DNA of 64,000 bases from Sphingomonas endophytica (GCF_014199415.1 NZ_JACIJN010000002.1:310001-374000), one strand, 5' to 3'; positions 41,990 to 51,987 are shown, counted from the stretch's first letter. The notes: generated by a model from the letters alone, not told the origin. Numbers and translations: made by a program.

Positions 41990-43126
41990 ATGACCGACGT
42001 CGTGATTGCCGGCTATGCCCGGTCGCCGTTCCATCTGGCGGGCAAGGGCGCGCTGGCGCGGGTCCGGCCTGACGACCTCGCCGCGCAGACGATCCGCGGG
42101 CTGATCGAGAAGACCGGCATCGATGCCGCGCTGATCGAGGACATCGTGCTCGGCTGCGCCTTCCCCGAGGGCGAGCAGGGGCTCAACGTCGCGCGGATGA
42201 TCGGTTTGCTCGCCGACCTGCCGCTGTCGGTCGGCGGGATGACCGTCAATCGCTTCTGCGGCTCGTCGATGAGCGCGATCCATATCGCGATGGGGCAGAT
42301 CGCGGTCGGTGCGGGCGAGGCGTATATCTGCGCCGGGCTGGAATCGATGAGCCGCGTGCCGATGGGCGGCTACAACCCGCTCCCCAACCCGGAACTCGCC
42401 GCCAAGAGCGCCGGCGCCTACATGGGCATGGGGCAGACCGCCGAGAATGTCGCGCAAAAGTACCAGATCACCCGCACCGAGCAGGAAGCGTTCGCGGTCA
42501 AGAGCCAGCAGAAGGCCGCCGCCGCACGCGAGGACGGCCGCCTGTCCGACGAGATCGTCGCGATCCAGACCAAGGCCGGCGCGGTCGATCAGGACGGCAC
42601 GCTCCGCCCCGACACCAATGCCGAGGCGCTCGCCGGGCTCAAGCCCGCCTTCTCGGCAGAAGGCTCGGTGACCGCCGGCACCTCCTCGCCGCTCACCGAT
42701 GGCGCGAGCGCGGTGCTGGTCACCTCGGAGGCGTTCGCAAAGCAACACAATTTGCCGATCCTCGCGCGGATCAAGGCGATCAGCGTCTCGGGCTGCGATC
42801 CCGAGACGATGGGGCTCGGCCCGATCGGCGCGTCGAAGAAGGCGCTGGAGCGCGCCGGCATTTCCGCCAACGACCTCGACATCGTCGAGATCAACGAGGC
42901 GTTCGCCTCGCAGGCGATCGCCTGCATCCGCGACCTCGGGCTGAAGGAAGAGACGATCAACCTCGACGGCGGCGCGATCGCGATCGGCCACCCGCTGGGG
43001 GCGACCGGCGCACGGATCGTCGGCAAGGCCGCCGCTTTGCTCGCACGCGAGGGCAAGCGCTATGCGCTCGCCACCCAGTGCATCGGCGGTGGGCAGGGCA
43101 TCGCCACCGTGCTGGAGCGCGTGTGA
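41990..43126 (+). CDS. fadA: Acetyl-CoA C-acyltransferase (thiolase)
   Basis: This thiolase cleaves 3-ketoacyl-CoA with CoA in the last step of beta-oxidation. In the 378 residues the nucleophile Cys90 is in VNRFCGSSMSAI, the His of GGAIAIGHPLGATGARI is near 333, and the second Cys in TQCIGGGQG is near 363. It overlaps the FadB-like gene by one base (TGATG). The set fadA-fadB-fadL covers uptake and degradation of long-chain fatty acids. Biosynthetic thiolases differ little in sequence, so the degradative role rests partly on context. Confidence 0.93.
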   Translation: MTDVVIAGYARSPFHLAGKGALARVRPDDLAAQTIRGLIEKTGIDAALIEDIVLGCAFPEGEQGLNVARMIGLLADLPLSVGGMTVNRFCGSSMSAIHIAMGQIAVGAGEAYICAGLESMSRVPMGGYNPLPNPELAAKSAGAYMGMGQTAENVAQKYQITRTEQEAFAVKSQQKAAAAREDGRLSDEIVAIQTKAGAVDQDGTLRPDTNAEALAGLKPAFSAEGSVTAGTSSPLTDGASAVLVTSEAFAKQHNLPILARIKAISVSGCDPETMGLGPIGASKKALERAGISANDLDIVEINEAFASQAIACIRDLGLKEETINLDGGAIAIGHPLGATGARIVGKAAALLAREGKRYALATQCIGGGQGIATVLERV

Positions 43127-45465
43127 TGACGGAAGCGATCAAAAAGGTCTGCGTGATCGGCGCAGGCGTGATGGGCGCGGGGATCGCCGCGCAGGTCGCC
43201 AATGCCGGCGTGCCGGTGCTGCTGCTCGACATCCCCGCAAAACAGGGTGACGATCGCGACGCGGTCGCCAAGGGCGCGGTCGCGAAGATGCTCAAGACCG
43301 AGCCCGCTCCCTTCATGTCCAAGGCGGCGGCGAAGCTGGTCGAGACCGGCAATATCGACGACCATCTGGCGCGCGTCGCCGAATGCGACTGGATCGTCGA
43401 GGCGATCGTCGAGCGGCTCGACATCAAGCAATCGCTCTATGCGAAGCTGGAGACGTTGAAGCGTCCGGGCACCGCGGTGTCGTCGAACACCTCGACGATC
43501 CCGCTCGAACGGCTGGTCGAGGGGCGCAGCGAGCAGTTCCGCCACGACTTCCTCATCACGCACTTCTTCAACCCGCCGCGCTACATGCGGCTGGTCGAGA
43601 TCGTCCGCGGCGCGGATACCGACCCCGGCACCGCCGGCAAGGTCGAGGACTTCGTCGACCGCTTCATGGGCAAGCGGATCGTCCGCGCCAAGGATACGCC
43701 CGGCTTCATCGCCAACCGGATCGGCACCTATTGGCTGGCGGTCGCGGTCAATGCCGCGATCGATCAGGGGCTGACCGTCGAGGAGGCCGACCAGATCGGC
43801 GGCCGTCCGATGGGCGTGCCGAAGACCGGGATCTTCGCGCTGATCGACCTCGTCGGCGTCGACCTGATGCCGTTGCTCGCCAAGAGCCTGTCGGACACGC
43901 TGCCGCAGGGCGACCCGTATTTCGCCACCGTCCGCCCGCTGCCGCTGGTCGACCGGATGATCGCGGAGGGCTTTACCGGCCGCAAGGGCAAGGGTGGCTT
44001 CTACCGGCTCGACAAATCTGGAGCGGGGGGCGCGGACGGCAAGCGCACCAAGCTGGCAATCGACCTGACCACCGGCGACTATCGCCCCGAGGCGAAGCCC
44101 GAGGCGCTGCCCGCCGCCGCCGAAAAGGACCTCGCCGCGCTGGTGACCGTCCCCGGCAAGGTCGGCGATTATGCGTGGACGATCCTCGGCAACGTGCTGA
44201 GCTATGCCGCGATGCTGGTCGGCGAGGCCGCCGACGACGTGGTCGCGATCGATGACGCGATGAAGCTCGGCTATAACTGGAAGTTCGGCCCGTTCGAGCT
44301 GATCGACCGGCTCGGGCCAGGCAAGCTGGCCGAGCGGCTGCGCGCCGAGGGACGCACCGTCCCCGCGATCCTCGACACCGTCGGCGACCGCCCCTTCTAC
44401 CGCGTCGAGGGCGGGGTGCGGCAATATCTCGGCAGCGACGGCAGCTATCACCACGTGCCGCGTGCCGAGGGCGTCGTGCTGCTCGAGGACATTAAGCGCC
44501 GCTCGCAGCCGGTGGCGAAAAGCGCATCCGCCGCGCTGTGGGACATCGGCGACGGCGTACTGTGCCTCGAATTCACCGCGAAGATGAACGCGCTCGACGG
44601 CGAGGTCGCCAGCCTGATCCAGCAGGCGATCCCGCTGGTGCAGGAGCGGTTCAAGGCGCTGGTGATCTATAACGAGGGTAGCAACTTCTCGGCCGGGGCG
44701 AACCTTGGGCTCGCGTTGTTCGCGGTGAAGGCCGGGGCGTGGGGCGAGATCGAGAAGCTGATCGTCGGCGGGCAGCAGGCGTTTAAGGCGCTGAAATACG
44801 CGCCGTTCCCGGTGGTCAGCGCGCCCGCGGGCATGGCGCTGGGCGGCGGCTGCGAGGTGTTGCTCCACTCCGACGCGGTGCAGGCGCATGCCGAAAGCTA
44901 TATCGGGCTGGTCGAGGCCGGGGTCGGGCTGGTGCCGGGCTGGGGCGGCCACGGCGAGTTGCTCGATCGCCTCGCCAAATCGAAGGGCATGCCGCGCGGG
45001 CCGATGCCGGCGGTCATGAAGGCGTTCGAGCTGATCTCGACCGCGCAGGTGTCGCGTTCGGCGGCGCAGGCGAAGGAGATGGCGTTCCTGTGTCCCTCCG
45101 ACGGCATCACCATGAACCGCGACCGGCTGCTCGCCGACGCCAAGGCGAAGGCGCTGGAGATGGTCGACGGCTACACCCCGCCCGAGCCGCCGACCTTCCG
45201 CCTGCCGGGCGCGAGCGGGCGGACCGGGCTGGCCGGTGCGGTCGCCGACTTCCGCCGCAAGGGCGTCGCCACCGCCTATGACGAGGTGGTCGCGGGGCGG
45301 CTCGCCAATGTGCTGACCGGCGGCGAGGCCGATCTGGTCGACACCGTCACCGAGCAGCAATTGCTCGATTTGGAGCGTGAGGCCTTTATGGAAAGCGCGC
45401 ATGACGAACGCACCCATGCGCGCGTCGAAAGCATGTTGATGACCGGCAAACCGTTGCGCAATTGA
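43126..45465 (+). CDS. fadB: Bifunctional 3-hydroxyacyl-CoA dehydrogenase/enoyl-CoA hydratase
   Basis: This 779-residue beta-oxidation enzyme has its domains in the order dehydrogenase, then hydratase, the reverse of E. coli FadB but as in FadN-type proteins. The NAD loop CVIGAGVMGAGIAAQVANAG is at 9-28, followed by SSNTSTIPLERL and HFFNPPRYMRLVEIV. The crotonase part (about 470-700) has NFSAGANLGLA for the oxyanion hole and GGGCEVLLHSD near 565. The ATG at 43126 overlaps the thiolase stop. It is likely in complex with the thiolase; fadL follows 107 nt downstream. Confidence 0.92.
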   Translation: MTEAIKKVCVIGAGVMGAGIAAQVANAGVPVLLLDIPAKQGDDRDAVAKGAVAKMLKTEPAPFMSKAAAKLVETGNIDDHLARVAECDWIVEAIVERLDIKQSLYAKLETLKRPGTAVSSNTSTIPLERLVEGRSEQFRHDFLITHFFNPPRYMRLVEIVRGADTDPGTAGKVEDFVDRFMGKRIVRAKDTPGFIANRIGTYWLAVAVNAAIDQGLTVEEADQIGGRPMGVPKTGIFALIDLVGVDLMPLLAKSLSDTLPQGDPYFATVRPLPLVDRMIAEGFTGRKGKGGFYRLDKSGAGGADGKRTKLAIDLTTGDYRPEAKPEALPAAAEKDLAALVTVPGKVGDYAWTILGNVLSYAAMLVGEAADDVVAIDDAMKLGYNWKFGPFELIDRLGPGKLAERLRAEGRTVPAILDTVGDRPFYRVEGGVRQYLGSDGSYHHVPRAEGVVLLEDIKRRSQPVAKSASAALWDIGDGVLCLEFTAKMNALDGEVASLIQQAIPLVQERFKALVIYNEGSNFSAGANLGLALFAVKAGAWGEIEKLIVGGQQAFKALKYAPFPVVSAPAGMALGGGCEVLLHSDAVQAHAESYIGLVEAGVGLVPGWGGHGELLDRLAKSKGMPRGPMPAVMKAFELISTAQVSRSAAQAKEMAFLCPSDGITMNRDRLLADAKAKALEMVDGYTPPEPPTFRLPGASGRTGLAGAVADFRRKGVATAYDEVVAGRLANVLTGGEADLVDTVTEQQLLDLEREAFMESAHDERTHARVESMLMTGKPLRN

Positions 45466-45572
45466 CCCACATCTCCCCCGTCGGTCCGGGCGGGGGAGAC
45501 AGTTCATCCTGCGTTCAACGGAACGGGGCGCAGGAACACCGGGCCCAGACACAAAAAGACATGAGGATCGCC

Positions 45573-46874
45573 ATGAACACTCGTCACCGCATCACTGCCT
45601 CACTGGCCGTGCTCGCCGGTTCGTCCGCGCTGGCCGGCGTCGCGCAGGCGCAGGCTTTTTACCTTCAGGAGCAGGCCGCGCGCGGCGCTGGCCGTGCCTT
45701 CTCGGGTGAAACCGCCGACACCGGCGCGGCGTCGCTGTGGTGGAACCCGGCGGCGATCGCCGGGATTGAAAAGGCGGAGGCGACGGTCAGCGCCTCGGTG
45801 ATCCTCCCCAAGGGTGACGTGGTCGACAATGGCACCGTGATCCGCCGTCCCGGTGGCACCTTTGCGCCGGTCGGCGGCGAGTCGTCGTCGCGCGACCCGA
45901 TCAACAAGGGCGTGCTGCCCTCCGGCGCGGTGGCGGTGCCGCTCGGCGACCGGTTGGCGGTCGGCCTCGCGGTGACCTCGCCGTACAGTTTCACGACCGA
46001 CTATGACAACAATAGCTGGGCTCGCTACAGCGCCGACCGCACGTATCTGCGCACGTTCGACATCCAGCCGTCGGTCGCAGTGGCGGTCACCGACTGGTTG
46101 CGCGTCGGCGGGGCCGCCAACATCGAGCATACCGACGCCAGCCTGACGAACGCGCTGCCCAATCTTTCGGCATCGCTCGCCGACGGCAGCCAGAAGCTGG
46201 CCGGCAGCGGCTGGGACGTGGGCTGGACCGCCGGTTTCCAGATGCACAACGACTGGGCGACGGTCGGCGTCAGCTACAAGTCGGCGATCAAGCACACGCT
46301 CAAGGGCGACCTGACCGTCAGCGGGCTGCTCGGCCCGCTTGCCGGCCAGAACCGCACGGTGAACGATGTCGAGGCGAGCTTCTACACCCCTGCGCAGATC
46401 ATGGTCGGCGGCCGCTTCCGCGCCACCGACCGGCTGACGCTCAACGCGCAGACGATCCGCTCGACCTGGGAGAAGTTCGACGCGATCCGGCTCGGCGCGC
46501 CGCTCAACGCCGCGCTGCCCGAGAACTACCGCAGCATCTGGAGCTATGCCGCGGGCGTGGATTATGCCGTGACGCCGCGGCTGACGGTGCGTGGCGGGGC
46601 GCAGCGCACGCTGACCCCGACCCGCGACGGCGAGCGTGACGCGCGCGTGCCCGATGCGAACCGCTGGAATTACGCGCTGGGCGCGTCGTTCGACGTCACC
46701 CCGCATTTCTCGCTGGATGCCGCCGCCAATTACGTCGACTTCGCCGATGCGACGATCGATCGCACGACGGCGGCTTATGCCGGCACCGCGGTGCAGACGC
46801 CGATCCTCGTCAACGGCCAGCTGGAAGATGCGCACGCCGTGGTGCTTTCGCTCGGCGGTCGCGTTCGCTTCTGA
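45573..46874 (+). CDS. fadL: OmpP1/FadL-family outer-membrane fatty-acid transporter
   Basis: This outer-membrane channel for long-chain fatty acids has 433 residues, with a signal peptide ending VAQAQA (about 26). The FadL hallmark N-terminus AFYLQEQAARGAGRAFSGETADTGAASLWWNPAAIAG follows, then 14-strand-like amphipathic repeats and a C-terminal aromatic residue (GRVRF). The ATG at 45573 has GAGG 7 nt upstream; one at 45561 is 4 codons longer. Its position after fadA-fadB links import to beta-oxidation. Confidence 0.93.
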   Translation: MNTRHRITASLAVLAGSSALAGVAQAQAFYLQEQAARGAGRAFSGETADTGAASLWWNPAAIAGIEKAEATVSASVILPKGDVVDNGTVIRRPGGTFAPVGGESSSRDPINKGVLPSGAVAVPLGDRLAVGLAVTSPYSFTTDYDNNSWARYSADRTYLRTFDIQPSVAVAVTDWLRVGGAANIEHTDASLTNALPNLSASLADGSQKLAGSGWDVGWTAGFQMHNDWATVGVSYKSAIKHTLKGDLTVSGLLGPLAGQNRTVNDVEASFYTPAQIMVGGRFRATDRLTLNAQTIRSTWEKFDAIRLGAPLNAALPENYRSIWSYAAGVDYAVTPRLTVRGGAQRTLTPTRDGERDARVPDANRWNYALGASFDVTPHFSLDAAANYVDFADATIDRTTAAYAGTAVQTPILVNGQLEDAHAVVLSLGGRVRF

Positions 46875-46881
46875 TGATGGC

Positions 46882-46911
46882 GGGGGGGAGGGGGTTCGCT
46901 CCCTCCCCACT
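46882..46911 (+). terminator. GGGGAGG-type hairpin after fadL
   Basis: A run of G with GGGGAGGGGG faces CTCCCTCCCC across a TTCG-containing loop, starting 8 nt after the fadL stop. It is a strong stem without a T-run and probably terminates fadL. Confidence 0.5.
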
Positions 46912-46912
46912 C

Positions 46913-47006
46913 CGTCATTCCCGCGAAGGCGGGAAGCCAGAACCTCTGACGTCGCGGCTCTTGCAACGACCTGCGCGCCTGGATCCCGGCCTTCGCGGGA
47001 ATGACG
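46913..47006. repeat. Composite family C element, copy 2 (94 bp)
   Basis: ATTCCCGCGAAGGCGGGAA at the left and CCGGCCTTCGCGGGAAT at the right are inverted halves around a core containing CCAGAACCTCTGAC. It is homologous, in opposite orientation, to 24268-24363. It lies between the convergent fadL and mfd genes. The remaining 129 nt to the mfd stop show no further feature. Confidence 0.75.
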
Positions 47007-47135
47007 AAATTGATGTAGGAACGGCTGTCCTACACCCTCCAACAATCGCTATCGTTGGAGTCCCCGCGCACACGCCATCGCCACGGCGCGCGCTTCAAGC
47101 CCCGTTTTGCGCCACCTTCGCCAACATCGGCGCGC

Positions 47136-50100
47136 TCACGCCTCGGCCATCTCGCGGACCAGCTCGCCGGCGCGCTCCAGCCGGGCGAACGGATCGTCGA
47201 TCCGCTCGCGCAGCAGGAAGCGCCGTTCCTTCTGCTCCAGCCCGAACGCCGCCGCATCGATCGCGGTGCCGTTGTGCGGCTCCAGCGCCACCGCCGCCGG
47301 CCCGGCATTGACCTTGGCGATCCCGGCCGCCCGCGCATCCACCCGCAACCGCGCGGTCGCCAGCAGCGTCCGCGCCTCCTCCGGCAAGGCGCCGAAGCGG
47401 TCCTCCAGCTCCTCCTCCAGCGCGTCGAGCGCCGCCGCTTCGGTGATCCGCGCCAGCCGCGCGTATAGCGTCACGCGCAATTCCTCGTCGGGGATCCATG
47501 TCTCGGGCAGGCGCCCCTCGATGCCGAGGTGCAGCTCGGGGGTCCAGCGCTCGACCTCCTCGCCGCGCGCGCGGCGCAGCGCGCCTTCAAGCAACTGCTG
47601 ATAAAGATCGATCCCGATCAGCTTCATATGCCCGGCCTGCGTCTCGCCGAGCAAATCGCCCGCCCCGCGCATGTCGAGATCGCGCGCGCTGATCGCGAAC
47701 CCCGCGCCGAGCCGGTCGAACGCCTCCAGCGTCCGCAGCCGCTTGAGCGTGCGCGGCGCGATCTCGTGGTCCGGATCGGTGAACAGCAGCACCTGCCCGC
47801 GCCGGCTGCCGCGCCCGACGCGCCCGCGCAGCTGGTGGAGCTGCGACAGCCCGAAGCGGTCGGCGTGCGCGATCACCATCGTATTGGCGCGCGGCACGTC
47901 GAGCCCGGCCTCAATGATGTTGGTGGCAAGCAGCACGTCGCCCTCGCCACGCCCGAATCGCACCATCGCCGCGTCGAGATCGTCGGCGGGCAATTTGCCA
48001 TGCGCCTCGATCACCTCGAGGTCCGGCACCAGCTTGCCGAGCTGTTCGGCGAGCGGAGCCATGTCGGCGATCCGCGGCACCACGACAAAGCTCTGCCCGC
48101 CGCGGCTTTTCTCGCGCAGCAGCGCGCCGCGCAGCGTCTCGGGGTTGAAGCTGCCGACCGCGGTGCGGATCGGCTGGCGGCGTGCGGGCGGCGTGGCGAT
48201 GAGCGACAATTGCTGCAGCCCGACCAGCGCCGATTGCAGCGTCCGCGGGATCGGCGTCGCCGACAGCGTCAGGACGTGCCCGGCGGACAATGCGCGCAAC
48301 TTGTCCTTGTCGGCCGCGCCGAAGCGCTGCTCCTCGTCGATGACGACCAGCGCGAGCTCCTTGTAGGTCACGCCCTTACTTGCGACCGCGCCGGTGCCGA
48401 CGACGATCTGGATCGTGCCGTCGGCAAGCCCGGCCTTGACGCGCTTCTTCTCGGCGGCGCTCGACAGCCGCGACAGCCCGGCCACCTCGATGCCACTGTC
48501 GGCAAAGCGCGTGACGAAGGTGTCGAGATGCTGGCGGGCCAGCACGGTGGTCGGCGCGGCGATCGCGACCTGCTTGCCCGCGAGCGCGGCGAGCGCGGCG
48601 GCGCGCAGCGCGACCTCGGTCTTGCCATAACCGACATCGCCGATCACCAGCCGGTCCATCGGCCGCCCGGCGGCAAGGTCGGCGCGCACCGCGGCGATCG
48701 CCTTGGCCTGATCGGCGGTCTCGGTGAAGGCGAAGCCGGCCGCGAACCGCTCATAGGCGGCAGGATCGGGGTCGAGCACCGGCGCATCGCGCGCGGCGCG
48801 TTCCTCGGCGAGCGCGGTCAGGTCGCGCGCGCTCTGCGCGATCGCGGCGTCGATCTCGCCACGGCGCTTCTGCCAGCTCGATCCGTCGAGCCGGTCGAGC
48901 GTCACCGCATCCGCCTCCGCGCCGTAGCGCCAGACGCGGTCGGCCTCGCCCACGGGCACCAGTCGCACGCCATCCTGCGCATAGGTGAGCTTGATGGCAT
49001 CGCCGCCGTCATCGGGCAGTTGCTCAAGCCCGCCGACCACACCGATCCCGTGATCCTCATGAACGACGACATCACCGATCCGGATCTCGCCAAAATCGAG
49101 CAGGCCGGCATCGGTCGGCACGCCGGCGCGTTGCTCGCGCTCGGCGCGGCTCCCGAGCAAATCGGCGGCGGCGACTGCGAGCACGCCCTTGCGCCGGAAG
49201 CCTCGGTCCGCTGCCCATGCGAGCGTCAGCAATGCGCCGCGCTTTGCCTTGGCGACTTTGGCCCATGCGTCGACCGCGAGAGGTTCCTCCCCAAGCGCCT
49301 TGGCGATCCGTGCGCGCAGGAAGCGCAGGTCACGCGCGCTGCCGAGCAGCACGATGCGGTCACCCGCCTTACGTGCCTCCGTCGCCAGTCTGGCAAAGGC
49401 GCGCAGCGGCGCCTTGTGCTCAGCGAAGCGTGGCGGCGGCTCGCCTTCGCGCGTCAACGTCTGTCGCTCGCGCCCGGCAAGCGCTTTCTCCCACGCTGCG
49501 CCGTCGATCACGTCGCGCGCGGCGCGCTTGGGGGCGCGGCGGGTCGCGTCGGCGACGAGCGTCAGGAAGCGACGACGACGATCGTCGGCGGCCTCGTCGA
49601 TGACGACCGTCGCGCCGGGCAGATGGTCGAGCAAGGTGGCGCGATCGTCGCCGGGGGCGGGTTCGGCGACGCGGCCGAGTTCGCGCTCCGCGACATCGTC
49701 GATCGAGCGCTGGTCGGCGGGATCGTAGCAGCGCAGCGCGACCACCTTTCCGTCGGCGACCTCGACGCGCAATGGCAGCGCCGCATCGGCCGGGAAGACA
49801 TCGAGCACCTGCCCGCGCAGCGCGACCTCGCCGGGTTCGTCGACGCGTTCGTCACTGATATAGCCGAGCTCCTCGAGTTCGGCGAAGAGCGCGGCAAGGT
49901 CGAGCGCCGCGCCGTGCCGGATGGTCGGCGGCACCGATTCGAATGCGGCGGGTGCAGGATAGGCGCGCGCCAGGGCCTCGCCGGTGGTGAGGAGCGCGAT
50001 CCGCGGCGGGCGCTTGTCCGCCGCGAACCGGCGCGCCCGGCGCAGCGCCGAGACGCGCTGCCCGACATTGGCCGGGGAGGGCGGCGCATCCTCGCCGGGC

Positions 50101-50288
50101 AGCGCATCGCTGCCGGGGCAGAATAGCACGGCCGCGTCGGGCATCGCCGCTTCCAGCGCCTGCGCCACCGCCGCGGCGCGGACATCGTCGGCGAGCGCGA
50201 CGATGAGGTTCTGCTTCGCCAGCAGTTCGGCAAGCATCGCGGCCTGTTCGGCGACGGAAAGCGGGGCGGCCGGATCGACGGCGGGCAT
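47136..50288 (-). CDS. mfd: Transcription-repair coupling factor
   Basis: Mfd removes RNA polymerase stalled at lesions and recruits UvrA. The 1050-residue protein has a UvrB-like N-terminal part (about 1-330), the RNA-polymerase interaction domain (about 385-450, with GDVVVHEDHGIGVV), and the RecG-like translocase with Walker A GDVGYGKTEVALRA (about 548), VIDEEQRFG (about 650) and the helicase motifs LSATPIPRTL and QLRGRVGRG. It is about 100 residues shorter than E. coli Mfd, mainly in the N-terminal part. The C-terminal TRCF domain is present. Confidence 0.95.
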   Translation of the reverse strand: MPAVDPAAPLSVAEQAAMLAELLAKQNLIVALADDVRAAAVAQALEAAMPDAAVLFCPGSDALPGEDAPPSPANVGQRVSALRRARRFAADKRPPRIALLTTGEALARAYPAPAAFESVPPTIRHGAALDLAALFAELEELGYISDERVDEPGEVALRGQVLDVFPADAALPLRVEVADGKVVALRCYDPADQRSIDDVAERELGRVAEPAPGDDRATLLDHLPGATVVIDEAADDRRRRFLTLVADATRRAPKRAARDVIDGAAWEKALAGRERQTLTREGEPPPRFAEHKAPLRAFARLATEARKAGDRIVLLGSARDLRFLRARIAKALGEEPLAVDAWAKVAKAKRGALLTLAWAADRGFRRKGVLAVAAADLLGSRAEREQRAGVPTDAGLLDFGEIRIGDVVVHEDHGIGVVGGLEQLPDDGGDAIKLTYAQDGVRLVPVGEADRVWRYGAEADAVTLDRLDGSSWQKRRGEIDAAIAQSARDLTALAEERAARDAPVLDPDPAAYERFAAGFAFTETADQAKAIAAVRADLAAGRPMDRLVIGDVGYGKTEVALRAAALAALAGKQVAIAAPTTVLARQHLDTFVTRFADSGIEVAGLSRLSSAAEKKRVKAGLADGTIQIVVGTGAVASKGVTYKELALVVIDEEQRFGAADKDKLRALSAGHVLTLSATPIPRTLQSALVGLQQLSLIATPPARRQPIRTAVGSFNPETLRGALLREKSRGGQSFVVVPRIADMAPLAEQLGKLVPDLEVIEAHGKLPADDLDAAMVRFGRGEGDVLLATNIIEAGLDVPRANTMVIAHADRFGLSQLHQLRGRVGRGSRRGQVLLFTDPDHEIAPRTLKRLRTLEAFDRLGAGFAISARDLDMRGAGDLLGETQAGHMKLIGIDLYQQLLEGALRRARGEEVERWTPELHLGIEGRLPETWIPDEELRVTLYARLARITEAAALDALEEELEDRFGALPEEARTLLATARLRVDARAAGIAKVNAGPAAVALEPHNGTAIDAAAFGLEQKERRFLLRERIDDPFARLERAGELVREMAEA

Positions 50289-50423
50289 CAGCGGGAAGCA
50301 TCCATAGGCGGTAGAAACGGGCTGTGCGCCATCGCCGTTCCGCCGTCATTCGCTTGCTTCAGATCAGCCGTGGATCGACACGGGTCAGCATCGGTTCAGC
50401 GAGCCTATGTCAGGAGGGTTTCC

Positions 50424-50822
50424 ATGATGAAACTGATCGCCGCCGCGGCGCTGGTCGCCGCCTTCGCCGTTCCCGTGCAGGCCGCGCAGTCGAGTCCCGA
50501 TGCCGATCTCGCCCGATTGCTCAAGGGGCGTGTCGCGGCGGCGCCGGTGCGCTGCATCCCGGTGAGCCCGACCGACAATAATGCGGTGCAGATCATCTCG
50601 CACCGGGCGCTCGCATGGCGGATAGGCTCGCGGATCTACGTCAACGTACCGCAGGCGCGTGCCGAGACGCTCGACGACGACGATATCCTGATCACCGAGC
50701 CATTCGGCGGACAATTGTGCCGCAACGATCAGGTGCGCCCGCTCAACCGTATGTCGCGCATCCCCAAGGCGTCGCTGCTGCTCGGCAATTTCACGCCCTA
50801 TGTGCGCAGCGCCGCCAAATAG
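50424..50822 (+). CDS. Exported protein of unknown function
   Basis: This protein has 132 residues from the ATG at 50424 (the MM start), with CAGGAGGG 6 nt upstream. The signal peptide MMKLIAAAALVAAFAVPVQAA is cleaved near 21. The mature protein has two Cys (VRCIPV and QLCRNDQ) spaced about 53 residues apart, which suggests a periplasmic disulfide, and a mixed beta segment RIGSRIYVNVP. Proteins of this size and pattern are common in sphingomonads without known function. It is divergent from mfd. Confidence 0.75.
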   Translation: MMKLIAAAALVAAFAVPVQAAQSSPDADLARLLKGRVAAAPVRCIPVSPTDNNAVQIISHRALAWRIGSRIYVNVPQARAETLDDDDILITEPFGGQLCRNDQVRPLNRMSRIPKASLLLGNFTPYVRSAAK

Positions 50823-50840
50823 ACGCTGCGCCCGCGCGGG

Positions 50841-50936
50841 TCAGGCGGCGCGACGGACGTCGGTGTCATTGGCAGCGACGGCGCGCGCACGGGCCTGCTG
50901 GCGGTATTGGGCGATCAGATAGACGAGATAGAGCAT
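50841..50936 (-). CDS. Possible 31-residue hydrophobic small protein
   Basis: The ATG at 50936, with GTGAGG 5 nt before it, opens a 31-codon frame (MLYLVYLIAQYRQQARARAVA) with a hydrophobic start and a basic helix. It could be a small membrane-associated peptide. There is no other support, so it is offered as a candidate only. Confidence 0.3.
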   Translation of the reverse strand: MLYLVYLIAQYRQQARARAVAANDTDVRRAA

Positions 50937-51174
50937 CACGGCCTCACGAAATACGGGATTGCTGCGGTGCAGCGTGTGCCGGTTATTTGGTGAAGGAAGT
51001 GTGTTGCAGCAATTGCAACCTGCGCGATGATGGGTGCGTGATGCGCAACCGCTAATGTTTCGCGGGCAGCGCGCATCGCCCGGAATAAGATCGCGCGTCA
51101 TCAGCCACAGTCGGTCACCCGTAAACCAGCGAGTCTGCGCCTCTGCCAGCTGGATTGCTCATGCCTACGCGGCG
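50937..51174. other. Intergenic region with a GTTGCA inverted repeat
   Basis: GTTGCA, five bases and TGCAAC (51003-51019) form a 6-bp inverted repeat. Nothing else gene-like is seen before the end of the next gene at 51175. Confidence 0.4.
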
Positions 51175-51834
51175 TTACATCGCGTGGCGTGCGGCGGCGC
51201 GGGCCTCGAGCAAGTGCCACAGCCCACGATGCTGGGCGAGCATCTGCTGTGCGCCGAACGCCATCGCGCGTTCGATCGAGGCGCTCGCTTCGATGGCCTT
51301 GAGCATGGCGATCGCCTGACTTGCCGCGCCCGCAAAGGGCGTGCCGGCGGGCAGCGCCATGCGGCGCGCGCAACTGTCGAGCACCCCGCGGACCGCGACC
51401 CAGTCGAGCACGAAAGCGATCGCCGTGCCGGTCGCGCAGCCCGCGCGATCGGAGCGCGACAGCATTTCCAAGGCGTTGCGCTGACCGAGGATCGCAGCTT
51501 GCGAGGCGGCCTGACCGGGCGTCGAGGGAAGCGGCCCGACCGCTGCGGTCAGCCGAACCAGCAAGGCGCGTTCGCCGCTGACCGCGGTCACAGCCTGTTC
51601 CAGCCAGTCGCGCGTCAGCGGATCGGTGCAGCCGCGGTGCGCATGGTCTACGACCCCGGGGAAGGAGCCGTGAATGATGCACAAGGCGTGGATCGCATCG
51701 GCGATGTCGCGCAACGTGGCGGTCGGCTCGGTCAGCGCGCGCGCGTGCGGTGCGGCGGCGGTGCCGTCGCTGGCGATCATTGCCATGATCGTCCCGGCGC
51801 AGCCCTGCGGCCGCTTGTCGATGGCGATGGTCAC
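51175..51834 (-). CDS. Conserved hypothetical helical protein
   Basis: This 219-residue, alanine-rich, mostly helical protein starts at 51834. It has four Cys, several near His (ALCIIHGSFPGVVDHAHRGC at about 50-69), and the segments GCATGTAIAFVLDWVAVRGVLDSCARR and ALPAGTPFAGAASQAIAML. A cofactor or metal role is possible but unproven. It has no signal peptide and no recognised family. It lies downstream of rpoD on the same strand, and the rpoD hairpin at 51988-52013 suggests separate transcription. Confidence 0.75.
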   Translation of the reverse strand: MTIAIDKRPQGCAGTIMAMIASDGTAAAPHARALTEPTATLRDIADAIHALCIIHGSFPGVVDHAHRGCTDPLTRDWLEQAVTAVSGERALLVRLTAAVGPLPSTPGQAASQAAILGQRNALEMLSRSDRAGCATGTAIAFVLDWVAVRGVLDSCARRMALPAGTPFAGAASQAIAMLKAIEASASIERAMAFGAQQMLAQHRGLWHLLEARAAARHAM

Positions 51835-51987
51835 GCTTTCCTCCGCTCGGTAGCGCCCGTCGGCCGGTAGCGGCGCGGTGGGTCGGCGATGACGATAAGG
51901 CGGGGAAGTGAAGGCGCGGTTTACAGCGAGATGAGCGCCACGGCGATTTTACGATCGTTGACCCGGATCGTCGGTCTGCGCCGGGCG

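Noticed and set aside
43060..45552. Open frame of 830 codons antisense to the FadB-like gene
   Set aside because: Same artefact: low-complexity Arg/Leu/Gly/Asp-rich translation opposite a gene with clear catalytic motifs.
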